From Tillandsia leiboldiana (Eukaryota; Streptophyta; Magnoliopsida; Poales; Bromeliaceae), in the NCBI GenBank assembly GCA_029204045.2, contig CM055073.1, forward strand, positions 26,062,718 to 26,126,717: DNA of 64,000 nt, given 5' to 3'. Numbering within the stretch: the first letter of the stretch is position 1; every line of letters starts with the position of its first letter. The notes below the pieces were generated by a model that was not told the DNA's origin, did not search any database, and was given only the letters and a program-made list of their open reading frames with translations. Both the position numbers and the translations under genes were made by a program. This document shows positions 37,076 through 49,900 of this stretch, piece after piece.

Positions 37076-39714
37076 GGGTCTGTTTAAAAAAATGACCATC
37101 TAAAAATTTGTATTTTTGAAAATGATCCTACAAAATTTATATTTGCAAAAATGGCCCTATACCGGCCAACTGTGAGCCACGTGTGCCCGCCACGTGAGCG
37201 GGGGAGTCTGAGGTGTGCCAAATTGAATACGGGATTTGAAATCCCGTGTCAAATCCCATGTTTAAACACGGGATCTCAGATCCAGTGTTCTTCCCTTCAC
37301 ACGAGATTTAAATTTCTCGACAAATAAACAAAAGCGAAATCATTTAATACAAAGCAGAACTAATTTTCATACATGAATGTAACAAGATACGCTATAACCA
37401 TAAAATAATCACAGTAAAATGTGAAGATACCCAACCTTCGCTTCTTGATATTGTTTAACAGACAAGAATTCGGGACAAATCTGATTCAAAATCTGAACAA
37501 TTTTCCCAATAAAACAAGGATGATAAATTGTTGCTGGCAACTTTATTGCACCAAAGTGACCTGATTAGGAAAGCATAATTAAATAGCATGAACAGTATAT
37601 ATGTGAAACACGAAATCATATGATGTTAATAATAGCTTTACCGGCTCACCATCATATGATTTAACAACTCTAAGTTGCACATTATGTTCAATGTGTCATC
37701 AATCCAAAACATTCACCAAGGACGTCTTGTCAAAAAATACCCGATCTTTCCATTGATCATCACTCGGAGGACCTTGATCAATGTTTTGTTCAACAACGGT
37801 TTGATGAATTAATTCATTACCCAGTAGAAAATGTTGTCGGTGATTTTTAAATTCTTCGAATTCTAACGGATCCTCCACATCATCGTTGTTGGTAAATGAA
37901 TTTTCAATCCATTCAATACTTTTATCTTGAATGACGCATGTGAGAGAATTCAAACCGCCATTATGATCAAAATTCATCGATTGTGGGATATCGTCACTAT
38001 CACTATCTGTAGAGTTCATATCGGTTTCACTTACATGCTCATCGTCACTTCTATTTATTTGCTCATTATCACTTTCCATTACAATCTCATTTTCATTTAT
38101 ATTTCTCACAACTAGATCAGTGCAATCTCGATTACTAGATGATGAACCTTCATATAGATTATGATGGATAGTTATCCTGCAAAGATATTTATGATTAACT
38201 ATTCGAATCTATTCAGATTTTATGTAATTAAATCATATAATCACTACCGCTCATCAGCTCCACCGAATAAAGATTGATCCACATTAGTATATGGTAATGA
38301 TGCACTCACGGGCACACATGGGACTTCAGACGCTCTGTAATACTTATAAAGTCTAAATTATTCATTTTCTGCATCTATACTAATAAAGGACAAAGATTAA
38401 AATACAAAATTTAGTTGAATAGTTTTTCATACATTGATGTACAAATTCGTTCAAGATCGACATAATCTCTTTGGTAATCACTATTGCGCATTCTCGTGGA
38501 GTAAACAGAGGTAGGACGATCACGTGTTGTCAACACTTGCTTCTCTAAGTATACTTTTATGCAACCATGAAATGGAAAAAAACTCATCACGCCTACAATC
38601 CCATGATCACTTGATATGTCAAGTAATTCCCATTCATTAGGTCCCATTGGGCATCGAACTGTTATGCGTAGACAGAACTCCGCTCGATCATAATTAGTGA
38701 CCTTGTATATTTCTGCTTCGAAATCCCGAAATGTGATGTTGCGGTGAATTCCGATCAGTTCTTTATAACCATCAATGTATTGTGGTATATTATTGTTCAC
38801 GACTAAATTTCCGTCCCAATGAATATAAAACGGAACACATTCACCAGACATACTGATATACTAAAAATAACAATAAATAATATAACATTCGTCAGTTAGA
38901 TTTTTATTGAATTAAGTTATATAACATTTCAACAGTGATTTCTACTTAAGTTATATACTAATAAACAATATAATGCACCTCTCACTTGAAATTGCAACTA
39001 AATTTGTAACAGATGATCATAGTAGGTGAAAATAGCATAGGACAATGATCATTATTTTTTCGAGTCCAATACGACAATGATGTAGTTCAATGTGCTCGAG
39101 TCCAATACGACAATGATGATTATTTTTTTAACCAAACTTTATCTAGTTAACTACTAGTTGTACTACAAATATAAAATAAATAGATAAAAATTAGTAAATA
39201 ATATAAAAAAAAGTAGAGAGAGAGAGAAATAGGCTAAAATTAGAAAATAATATATTATTGTTCATGCCAAAAAAAACATCTACCAAACAAACAAACAAAT
39301 TTTTTAGGGGGCTAAAAAATTAGAGATGCTAAATTATAGAGAGAGAGAGAGTATGGAGAGTGAGGTCTGCTGCAAATAGAGATAGAGAGAGGCCGGCGGC
39401 TGCAGCGGCGGCTGCGGCGGTGGTTGCGAAGAGAGAGAGAGAAAGAGCAGAGAGAGAGAGGCCGGCGGCTGCGGCTGCAGCGGTCGCGAAAAGAGAGAGA
39501 AGAGAGAAGAAGAAAGAAAGGTCGGAGGTTAAACACGGGATCTAATCTCCTGTTTAAACACGAGATTTCAAATCCCGTGTTCAACTTGGCGCACCTCAGA
39601 GGCGAGCACACGTGGCGCACAGTTGGCAGGTATAGTATCATTTTTACAAATATAAATTTTATAAGATCATTTTTAAAATTACAAATTTTTTGAAAATTGT
39701 TTTAAAAAAAAGTC
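37076..39714 (-). mobile_element. Mutator-like element (MULE), copy B
   Basis: Same terminal inverted repeats as 18624-21263. The target duplication is CTATAAATA (37067-37075) and CGATAAATA (39715-39723), so the left one has one change. The interior AG-rich region is shorter by a few repeats. Both copies descend from one insertion before the duplication. Confidence 0.85.
37699..38851 (-). pseudogene. Truncated MULE transposase (N-terminal region), copy B
   Basis: Blocks as in copy A: 38851 to about 38440 (MSGECVPFYIHWDGNLVV...), about 38340-38250, and about 38170-37699. Here the frame reads on through PPSDDQWKDRVFFDKTSLVNVLD before stopping, so the stop in copy A is secondary. The FFDKTSLVNVL text fits the region that leads into the transposase core in mudrA-type proteins, but the core is absent. 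Confidence 0.6.
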
Positions 39715-39899
39715 CGATAAATACGATTCACCGTATTTTTTTTTTTTAAATTATATCATGGAAAAATAAATCATTTTTAAAATATAATTTAAGTAAAGTT
39801 ATTTGTCAAATTATAAAATCCGTGATTGAAGCTAAAGTATTAAAATTTTAATTTAATTAATCAAATATTAATATATTATTATATATTATATATATATAT

Positions 39900-40229
39900 A
39901 TTTACTAACGTGAAATAATTAATTCCGCTCCTTCTCTCCCCTCATTTCCCCAATCTCTCCCTTATCACGTGGGTGCTACTCCCCTCTTCTCCTTCCCCAC
40001 ACCACACCCAACCCTTTCGCTCTCTTCCCCGTTGCAAACTCCTCTTTCGTCTCAAAACCAACGCTAATTTCACACGCCACTTTCTCTTTCAGCTTTCTCA
40101 TATTCTCAGATCCTACCATGCGTGGTCTTCGTTCGTTAATCCGATTCTCCTTTCTCTAGAGTGAGTTTGAGATATAGGGGGATAGAGAAGGGGGGCGGGT
40201 TGGGGTTGGGGTTGGGGTTGGGGTTGGGG
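39900..40229 (+). promoter_or_regulatory. CRL promoter and 5' leader, copy B
   Basis: G-box CACGTG at 39966-39971, a pyrimidine-rich stretch and GGGGTT repeats before the ATG. The upstream TA tract is short (about 39880-39900), unlike copy A. No strong TATA box can be separated from the TA repeat. Confidence 0.5.
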
Positions 40230-40898
40230 ATGGGATCGGATTCCGACTCCTCTGGCGGCGGCGGCGGCGGTGGCGGGATTAGGGTTCGGGGGCTGGTGGT
40301 GAAGGCGCTGGTGGTGGTCGGCGGGGTGCTCCTCTTGAAGCGGCTGCGCAAGTCCACCACCCGATGGGACCACGCCCGCGCCGTCGCCGACGCTCTCTTC
40401 GGCGAGAAGGTGCTTACCGTTCCAATTTTCTAAATCTTTCTGGCCCAATTATGTATTATGCCCTAAATTTTCGGAGTCATCCTTAACCCTCTTAATCTCG
40501 GGCTTAGTTAAGAGGCTTTGAGGCTTTGAGGCTTAACTGTGACGCCCCACTTTTCACTGGTCATCCATCTTAGAACTACTATAGCTCTAGCACGCAGTCA
40601 TGCTACCACCCAAAATGGTATAATCGGGTTAAAAAATTTAGTCCTATTATATATATATATATATATATTTCGGCTGGAATACTATCGATAGCACCAAACA
40701 ATCGGTGCTATCAAGTTTTTAGCCTTTAGATGAAAGTATGTGCGGTTGGGATTATAGTGGTCCCCTAAAATTTTTACTATTCAACCAACCACCCACTAAA
40801 CCCTAGGGACCACTATCATCCTTACCGCACATTTCTTAATCCAATGGCAAAAAACTTGATAGCACCAATGACTTGGTGCTATCGATAGTATTCCAGCC

Positions 40899-40949
<51 letters not shown>

Positions 40950-43900
40950 CTAATACACATTCCATGGGTGCCAAATTCTTCCCCCTTTAAGCTCTGACGT
41001 CCTCGTCAAGTTCAACGACACTCACAAGCACTAGGCGATGTGATATTTATCTCGCTAGTTTTAGCCGACCTTGTGGGGAGCTACACTTCACCCACAACGG
41101 TCATTAGCCGGGGAGTCTCGCTCTACCCGCTATATAGCCCTGGCTCATGCGAGACTTATTTCACATTTCTGACTGGTGAATGGCTCTGATACCATCTGTG
41201 CGCCCTACTTTCCAGGGATCACCCATTCTAGAACTACTCCAGCTCTAGCACGCTTAACTCTCTTAACTTCTTGGGTCTTGCTACCACCCAAAATGCTATA
41301 GTCGGATTAAGAGATTTAGTCATATTATATTATTTATATATAGGACTAATACACATTTCAGGAGTGTCACATTAACTTTATTAGAGTAGGCTTATATACT
41401 TTCAAAAGCACAAGTCCAACTATGCTTGTGAATTTTTTACCATTGGATTTGTATTAAGATTTGTGCTATTTATTTTTTTTCTCTCTCTCTTTAGTTGACT
41501 TTACCATAGCACAAATTTCAATACAAATCCAATGGTAAAAAATTCACAAGTATAGTTGGATTTGTACTTTTGAAAGTATATAAGTTCTACTCACTCTATT
41601 ATATCTTTTATATAAGACTATTTCAAATACTGGGTTGTCACATCGGAGCGTATTTGGTTCAAAATGGAAATTGAAATCGGAATGGACCGGAATGAAGAAT
41701 GGAATGGTAAAATTTTCTAATATGTTTAGTTTAAAATAATAATAATTAGAATCGGAATAGCCGATTTTTGTCTTCACTGGAAATAAAATTATGATTATCA
41801 AAAAAATAATTAAAATATAAAATATAAAATTAAATTTAAATTTAAAATTGAGTTAGCATCTCAAAATGTAGAATTAAAGTTATAATTTAAATTCAAACTA
41901 AAACTTAAATATTAAAAATTTACGTCAAGCATGGCAAACTAAAACTTTAAGGGCATGTTTGGTTCATGATTGGAATATAAATGGGAAATGGAATGATGAA
42001 TCATCCAAAAATATTTCATTCATTGTTGGAATGGAAATCAAAATAGGCATCTAGGATTTTGAGCGAGAGTTTTGGTTATGAGAGGACAGTGATGAAGGAA
42101 AGAGAGGGGGAAGTGTTTGTGAGGGAGGATTTTGAGTGGTTTATTTTCGAATAAGTCAATGTGGGATTCAAAGTCGGATTGGGTCATAAATAGATTAGGT
42201 TATTCTCATTCCAGAGTGGAATGAGAATCAGAATCCGATTCTTGCAAAACAAACAATAACTATCGGAATCAATGAATTCCATTATGATTCCGTAGTCTAA
42301 AATAGGTGAACCATATAAGTCCTAAATATAAAATTTTTAAGAAATTTAAAATTTAAAGTTGATTTGACACTTCAATGCATAAAACTAATTTACAATATGA
42401 TTCAAAGTCAAACTTAAAACTACAATTTAAATTCCAATTTGAATCCATAAATTTAATTTAAAATTTAAATAAAATTTAAATTTAAATTTTTAAACATAAA
42501 ATTTGAATTTAAATTTAAATTCATAGATTAAATTCAAAATGCTGGATTGAATTTAAATTTCAATTTAAGTTCAATTCAAAATATAAATTAATAATTTAAT
42601 TTCAAAATCTAAACTTATATTTTAATTAAAAATTAAAGTTAAAAAAGTAAATTTAGTTTCAAATAAAAAATATAAAATATAATTGTGATATTTTCGGAAC
42701 AAGCATTCATTAATCATTATGCCCGGATTCAATTTCAAATCCAGTCTCCTAGACCGAATTGGAAAAAGCGGTAATTGGAAGATTACCATTTCACCTGGAA
42801 ATCGAAATTGGAATGGGACTTCCACATACCAAATACCCAGAAACGGAATCGCTCATTCCAATTCTGATTCCTGAGTGGAAAAAGGATGAATCAAACATGC
42901 CCTAGTAGTATTTTTAGGTCTCGTGCCGCCGTCAGAATAAGTTATTCATTATTCAATGATAACTTACTATGAGGAATTTTTGTGTGATTAAAAAGTAAGG
43001 AGTTTGATTTTTGCTCTTTGAGAGGTGATAGCATTCATGATTTGGTTGGATAGCGTAATTCACCTACGAGGCAATTTATCTTATTCCGGAAAAAATGATT
43101 TGAAGGTAGTATATGATATTCCATTCTAGACATTTGACCACACCCATCATCAACCAAACATTATAAAGATTCTTGAGTAAAACAAAGAGATATGTTGAAT
43201 GTTCATGCATCCAAACAGGACCTTAATTAATTAATTAATTAATTTATTTTGTGTGTCAATCCTTGCACTCACCTTCAGCTAATAAATGATAGATGACTTT
43301 GATTATGATTAACATTATTTTGAATTCCTATCTATTTGAAGGAAAAAAAAATAGTTTAGTGTAGTATAGTGTAATTAAGCAAAGTTTGCATTGTTTTATT
43401 TTCATGGTTTAATTACACTTACGACATTGAAATTGTACGTTGTTTCTCCTTCCTATGCTATAACTTCTTTTTTAAAAAATTTTGCGTCAAATGGTGTATT
43501 GAACTTTTAAAAGTATACAGCAATCTCTACAGTCGCAGCAGATGATACAATTTTACATGAAAATTGGGCATTTCTGCTTGTTACACTTTCTCTAATCTTC
43601 AGCTGTAGACTTAGAGAGATCTGGTTAGGGGAGTAACTTGTTTCTAAGGCTGTTTGATTGGGAACAAGTAGAGAGAAGTAGCAGTGTGTGACGAGTGTGC
43701 AGAATTCGAAATCCATTCTTTCTTTTGTGCACTACAATCCCTTGTCTAGTAAAATTGGCCGTAGAGGTTTTTCTTCTCTTTCCCGTTGAGAAGTGTCCAA
43801 GGGGCAATATATATTGTTTAAGAGAAAGGTCAATATATCAAGTATATGGAAAAAAAAAAACAATAGTACCTTACCATCAGCTATTGTTTGTTATTAGAAT

Positions 43901-46900
43901 GTAGCGACTGCTGTAAAATTTGAGGTTTTAATAAAATATTTTACGGTGTAGAAGTGAGAACACCACTACAATTTAGTGTAGCAAGTGTAATTAAGCCTAA
44001 TGATTAGTTTATATCCTCTTTGTTATTTTTTTTTTAATTTTTTATTTTAAAGCATTTGATGCTCTTCATTTTGCTCACTGTTTGGTGTTTTGGGTTTCTG
44101 AAGTTCTCGAGAGAGCAAGCTCGAAGAGATCCTGATAACTATTTCAACATAAGGTGAGTTTCTTTAGGTTATTCGATGATGAATTGCTTTTGAGACTATA
44201 GTTACTATTTGTATTATTAGCAGAGCTTTATATTCAGTGTCTTCTTGTTCTTCGTATCTGTCCTTTTTTTGGGCCTCTAACCATTAAAGGGATTTCTACC
44301 CATGACAGAAAACTCTTTATCTCAATTAAATTTGAGCACGAAGAAATAAAATTAGATTTTTCTGTACGACAGATGGGATTGCTGAGAAAGAATTAAATAG
44401 CTAAAGTTTAATATAAGATTTAGTATTATTACTGTTGTCTTACAACTTGGTTAGCGTGGACTTGTTAGTTATCAAATTTCACTTCGACTCATGAATTTTA
44501 GTTCAGACAATTTTGATGGCTTGTGCTCATTCAATGCTGAGTTTCCTATAACTAAATCAACATGTTGCTTCAGTTAATTGCAGAATTAGCCAACAGAATA
44601 TGGTCAGTAATTTGCTGCATATTAATTTATTAGTGCAAAATGGGCCCTTTCAGCCTTTCTTCAGTCTTCTCCAGTCTTTTCTGAACTGTTGGTACTTCAA
44701 ATGCTCAATAACTCACATTCCTCTTCTTCCTCCTTTCCAGAATGCTTACATGCCCTGCAACGGAGATGGTGGATGGTTCCAAAGTTCTATACTTTGAGCA
44801 AGTCTGTGTGATATTTCTTTGTATTTTTAAAATTTGTATTTATCTTTTGGGCTTGGAAACTGAGAATGGCTATATTTTTTATGATCGCAGGCATTTTGGA
44901 GAACTCCTGAAAAGCCCTTTCGACAAGTATGGTAACTTCGAAGCTGTACTTCAATTTCCTGTTATCATTAGTCTTAGACGTTCAGAAGTAAGTATTTAAG
45001 TATCACAGTTAAGGTTCGTTTCGTGTGCATTTTGGCTAGATTTAACTTACAAAAACAATATCTGTTTGAAGTGCTAAGGTTGTGTATGTCTTGATCTCCT
45101 TGGACCCACATTGGTAGGTTTTAGTACACCAGGATGTCTTTCGTAGAATTGTTCTTTTAGCTTATTTACATGTTAGCTTCTATGTTTATGAGTTTTTAAA
45201 TAGTTAGTGTTTTATGTTTGTTCTGTTCTTTGTCATTGTACTATAGTCTATCCTTTATGGATCGACGCTTTCAGGATTAATTTTATTCTGTTATTCATCA
45301 ATGTCAAAATGTGTATTTTTAGCATTTAAAGGAAGATTTAGCTTTTCAAGCTATATGCATGTAAGGTACACATGCATATCTATGTATCTCTATATCTATA
45401 TAGTTTGTATCTATGTATGTATCTGTATCTATTTTCGGATGCCAATTTATCCACCTGCAGTCAACAGTGTATATCTAAGCATGATGTATTTCTAGATTAA
45501 TATATCTAGGAGAGCCCAATCATTGTTCTTGGATGGAATCACCCTGATTTCCTTTTTCTTCTTATCTGACAGGCTATTAATCTCCTTTGTGGCTTTTTAT
45601 TTTTTCCTATCCTTTGTACTATTTTCTTATAAATAAATTACATATATTAACTGTTGAATCGAGGATTTAAATGCCCATCGGCACGGGCCATATCTATCGT
45701 ACCGTATCGTGCCAATAAAATATCGATACGATACAGCCTCCGTGCTGATGGCATAACTCAAAACTCTTTTTTCTTTAAATTAGTAAGTAATTTTCTAAAT
45801 AAAGTTCAAAAAATTTGATAAAAATACATAATAAGCAATTAGAATATTTTGTTGCTAAAGAAAATACATATTTCATGTCATTATATGTTGGCACATATGT
45901 ATTTTTTTGTGACCGGCACGTATCGGCACGGCGCGGCACGCACCGTGCCAGTAAGTTTTTGGCACGACCCCGTGCCACGATACTTAAATTCTTATGTTGA
46001 ATACAAATATTGAAAACATCGTTCTCTGATGGCTTAAACTTTTGGAGAATATCGGCTGTTTCATATTATTTAACTTGGTATCAGAGTAGGAGGTCTTGGT
46101 TTTGAATCTCACTAGGCCCCTAATCTCATTTGATTTCCTTCCATTTAAATTAAGTTCTTGTCTTGAGCGTATCAAATTGTTTCGAGCCCAGGCGTGAGTG
46201 GGAGTATTGAATAGAAATATTAAAAATATTGTTCTTTGATAGCTTAAGTTTTTGGAGAATAATGGTTATTTTATTTAATTTAATAGTAATTGTATGTTTG
46301 GGTGCTCTAGAGTTTGATTTGATACTTTTGAAGAGTGGAGAAACATGCTTGGAGACAAAAACTTTATTATTTTACGAGACTAATCCTACTACAGAAGTCA
46401 AGATGTCACCTCTTTGATGTTGGAATCTTGTATTATACTGCTGAATAATTCTGTTGGAGATTTTTCTAATTGGTATAACTATTCATATGAGGTGAAATAG
46501 GAATGAATGGAGCATTTTACACCTCTGTCTGGGCCTGTTTTGATGTAGGAAAAAAATAACAAAGAGAGTGCCCAACCGCAAGTACTCTGTGAAAACCTAT
46601 TATGAGCCAATTATTTATATTCTTTAGATAACTAAGTGATTATTGTCCAATTACACAATGTGACTTTCATCACCTCCATTACAAGACAGTTATGTCTTTT
46701 CATTAGTCTTCAATTCCTATGCCATCAAAACCTCCAGGGCCTCTTTAGTGAAGTGCAGTTTAAGTAGTGCTATTAGGATAAACACTATATATTAAGATCC
46801 TCCCAAACTGCTTTTCTTTGTAGCACAATCAGAAACTCCAAATTGGAGCTTATGCTTTTGATGCAAACTGTTCAAAATCTCATTTTGGCTTCCCATTAAA

Positions 46901-49900
46901 GTAAAAGCTCCGGACTCTATATTTGCCAAACACTATAATACAAGAAGTTGCAGCTGAAAATAGAAGTGGAAGTGAGCCTAAACTGGCACTCAATATTGGC
47001 GGGTATGTTGCACCATTGTGTCGCTAAACTTATGCCTTAGTTTCAGGTAGGATCATAGAACTTCAATTTTGTGCAATAGAGCCACTGAATTCTGTTTCAA
47101 TCAGGTTACTTTGTCAGATTCAATTTAGTTTTCCTAATAGAGGAATGATGTGGTAGTTGATTTAGTTGCCACGTTTTTTCCAAGAGAAGTTCATCTCTAG
47201 ATTACTATCATATAGCTACTGCATCATCTTATAGAAGTGACCTTGTAGCTGAATCAACAGCAACATCATTTCCAAGAGATGACATGACAACTAAATCAGC
47301 TGCCACATCATTCCTCCTTTAGAAAAATTAAATGGACTTTCATGGAATGACCCAATTGAAAAATGAAATGAAGTTTAATGGCTTAATTGCAACAGACTGA
47401 AGTTTAATGATGTAAAAGAAACTTTGTGCTAGTTCTGTGACCAATGGTGTTATTTACTCCAATATTTTGGCTTGAATGCTTCACTTTGGAAATAAGTTTG
47501 TGGTTCCCTATAAGTTGGCATAGAAACAAAGTAGAAGTCCGGTTTATTTACATGCTTTAGCTAGGAAATCAAGGTTTGTATGCAATTCATGTAATATTTT
47601 TCTCAAATGTTGAGGCTATAGACAAGCTTGGTGGTAATTATTCCAAATGTTGAGCGTATAAATGAACTTAATTATCTACAAGGAAGTTGGCTTAGTTAGT
47701 TTATGGTAGAGATAGCTGGTTAGGTAGTCTGGGGATTTTGCACTTTGGTTGCAATACTCTTTTTTTGGAAGCTGTTTATTATTAAACTCTCAGCTTTTGG
47801 TCATCCAATAATGCTCTTAGATAGTCTTGTTGCTTTACTGAAAGATGGTAAGAGTTTCTGTTTTTTGTATTGCAGAGATTTTATATGGTGAAGCCTTGCC
47901 CAAAAGAGATGAAATGCGATGTTGAGGTAAGATCAGTTTTCTCAATTTTGCTTATATCAAAGGGCCTTAGACATCTGACTATTGAATAATAATTGAAACA
48001 CTTTGTGGTTGGAGATGTCGTATTCTGCTTTGGCTTAGTTGAGTATACTTTCATAAAGACAAAATTTACTAGTTACTTAGCCTTTTCTCTTTATGAGTAG
48101 TCAGAAAACATAAGCAAATCCGCTTGAAAATTAGTTTAATCATTTGCCATACTCAATTAGTTCCATTATTTAGTCCTAAATTTGCACGTTTCAAAATTGT
48201 TACCTGATTGAGAGATCTTTTTCTCTTTATGTATTTGTTTATTTTAGTTTTAGCTCACCATTTATGTTACACTTGTTCTCTGTTTCCACAGTCAGTTAGC
48301 TTACATTTGTTCTCTGTTCCTACAGTCAAGTTTGTGGAAGAGATGAATATAATCAGATTGATCTTATTGTCCAGGAAATCTTACATGGAGAAATTCCTCC
48401 AGCTATAGATGCAAATATATATCCAACACATATCGCATTTATATACTTCAGTCATGAAGGCAATTGGATTACTTGTTAACAACGATGTTGCCATTTCTAA
48501 TCCTTGTCTTTTGTTTGATAGCTGAGTTCATATGCCATTAGGGACGTGGAGGAGTACAAAAACTTCTGTGACCGTCCAAAGGACCAGAGACCACAGCCTG
48601 AAGAAGTTATTGGGGTAATCTGCCTTAGCACATTGAGTTTCTTGGCTGAACTCAATCATTGTTTGACACATACGTTAAGATTATCCTTCCATTATTCAGT
48701 AATCAATTGCTGCTGCTGCTGCTGCTGCTAAAGAAACTGCTTATCATCCTATTTGAAAATATGTCAAGTATCTATGTTTCTTTGGAGTGAATACAATGGG
48801 GAAAATTGTGAACTAGTAAACTAGGAGAGAAACACGGAGGATATTTGATGCAGTTGATCTGGCCTTAGGGTACATGAAAAAGCTGGATCGGCTCAAATCG
48901 GAACAAAATAAAAGCCAATTGACTCCCGTTTGATGCGATTTGGACTATTTTTCAGTAAACAGTTATAACTTTGCGCCTGGGTTTCTATTACGGACGTTTA
49001 GCCCCAATCCATAAACAACTTTTCGAGCCAGATGCCTTGGGCCAAATAACCTTGCCATTCAATGCTGTTTTTGGGCCCAAATTCTATTGCTTTGGCCTAC
49101 GAATTTGTCATTTTTAGGCGTCATTTGATATTGTGGTCTTTCTTTGTTTTTTCTTTAAAAAAAAATAGAGTTTCTACATGAAATACAGAAATAGTGTAGA
49201 AAGTGATGATGGATTTCTTCAATCCTTACGTCAAGGTATTTGATTGGCAACAAAAAATGAAAACTTGGATGCAACTTTTTTTTTGCTTCTTAGATTTTTT
49301 AAAGCAAGTTGTCTTCCATCACTTAGCTAGAGTGTATTACAAGCTAACTAATCATACGACAACAAGTGAAAGTCTTTTCACTGGTATATCAAATTATGTA
49401 GAATTAGTTTTTTAAAAAAATAAAAAAACGGCAACGATACCAAACGAGGCCTTAGTTATTTTTTACTATTTTAGGAAAGTTTTATCTTCTTCCTTTTTTT
49501 GCTTTATTTGAATCAAATTGGGCTAGGATTTTTGGGTTCATCCTAGTTCAAACTATCACATACTAGAATTCAGTTTTACGATTTTTGGAAAGTTTTTATG
49601 GGACAGATTTATATAGGGTCCTAGGGTTTGTGTAATTTAAGTTTTGGAGTTTAATAATAGCCCGATTTCTCTTGGAAGAGATTCTTTACCTTCTCTTTTG
49701 TCCTAGTGCTTCTTCATCTTAATCATGTGGCTTACGATTGCGTTAGCATCACACGGATAAACAGTTCTGAACTGTAGACAAACTGAGCTTCATGTGAATG
49801 AAAGTATACGGGTTCCTCAAATTCTTTCTTTACATTCCTTTCAGCTCGAACGTGTTGTTGGAATCTTTATATTTTTTTCCCCCATGTCAGTTGTAGTTCG

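Larger units (their letters stand above)
29268..43500. repeat. Segmental duplication, copy B (about 14.2 kb)
   Basis: Direct repeat of 10433-24823. It begins inside the MITE end of LIR1 intron 1 (TTATTTCGAAATAACAAAC) and ends in CRL intron 1. Differences from copy A: a 49-base deletion in LIR1 exon 1, no telomere-core element or Micron in the first Cassandra, 150 extra bases near 33340-33480, a longer TA tract at 33959-34048, 0.55 kb extra at 35744-36285, Trp instead of stop in the MULE gene, and a Micron in the second Cassandra. Confidence 0.92.

Noticed and set aside
48208..48408. Frame of 66 codons in CRL intron 5
   Set aside because: Falls between exons 5 and 6; no domain, and the flanking exons splice cleanly over it.
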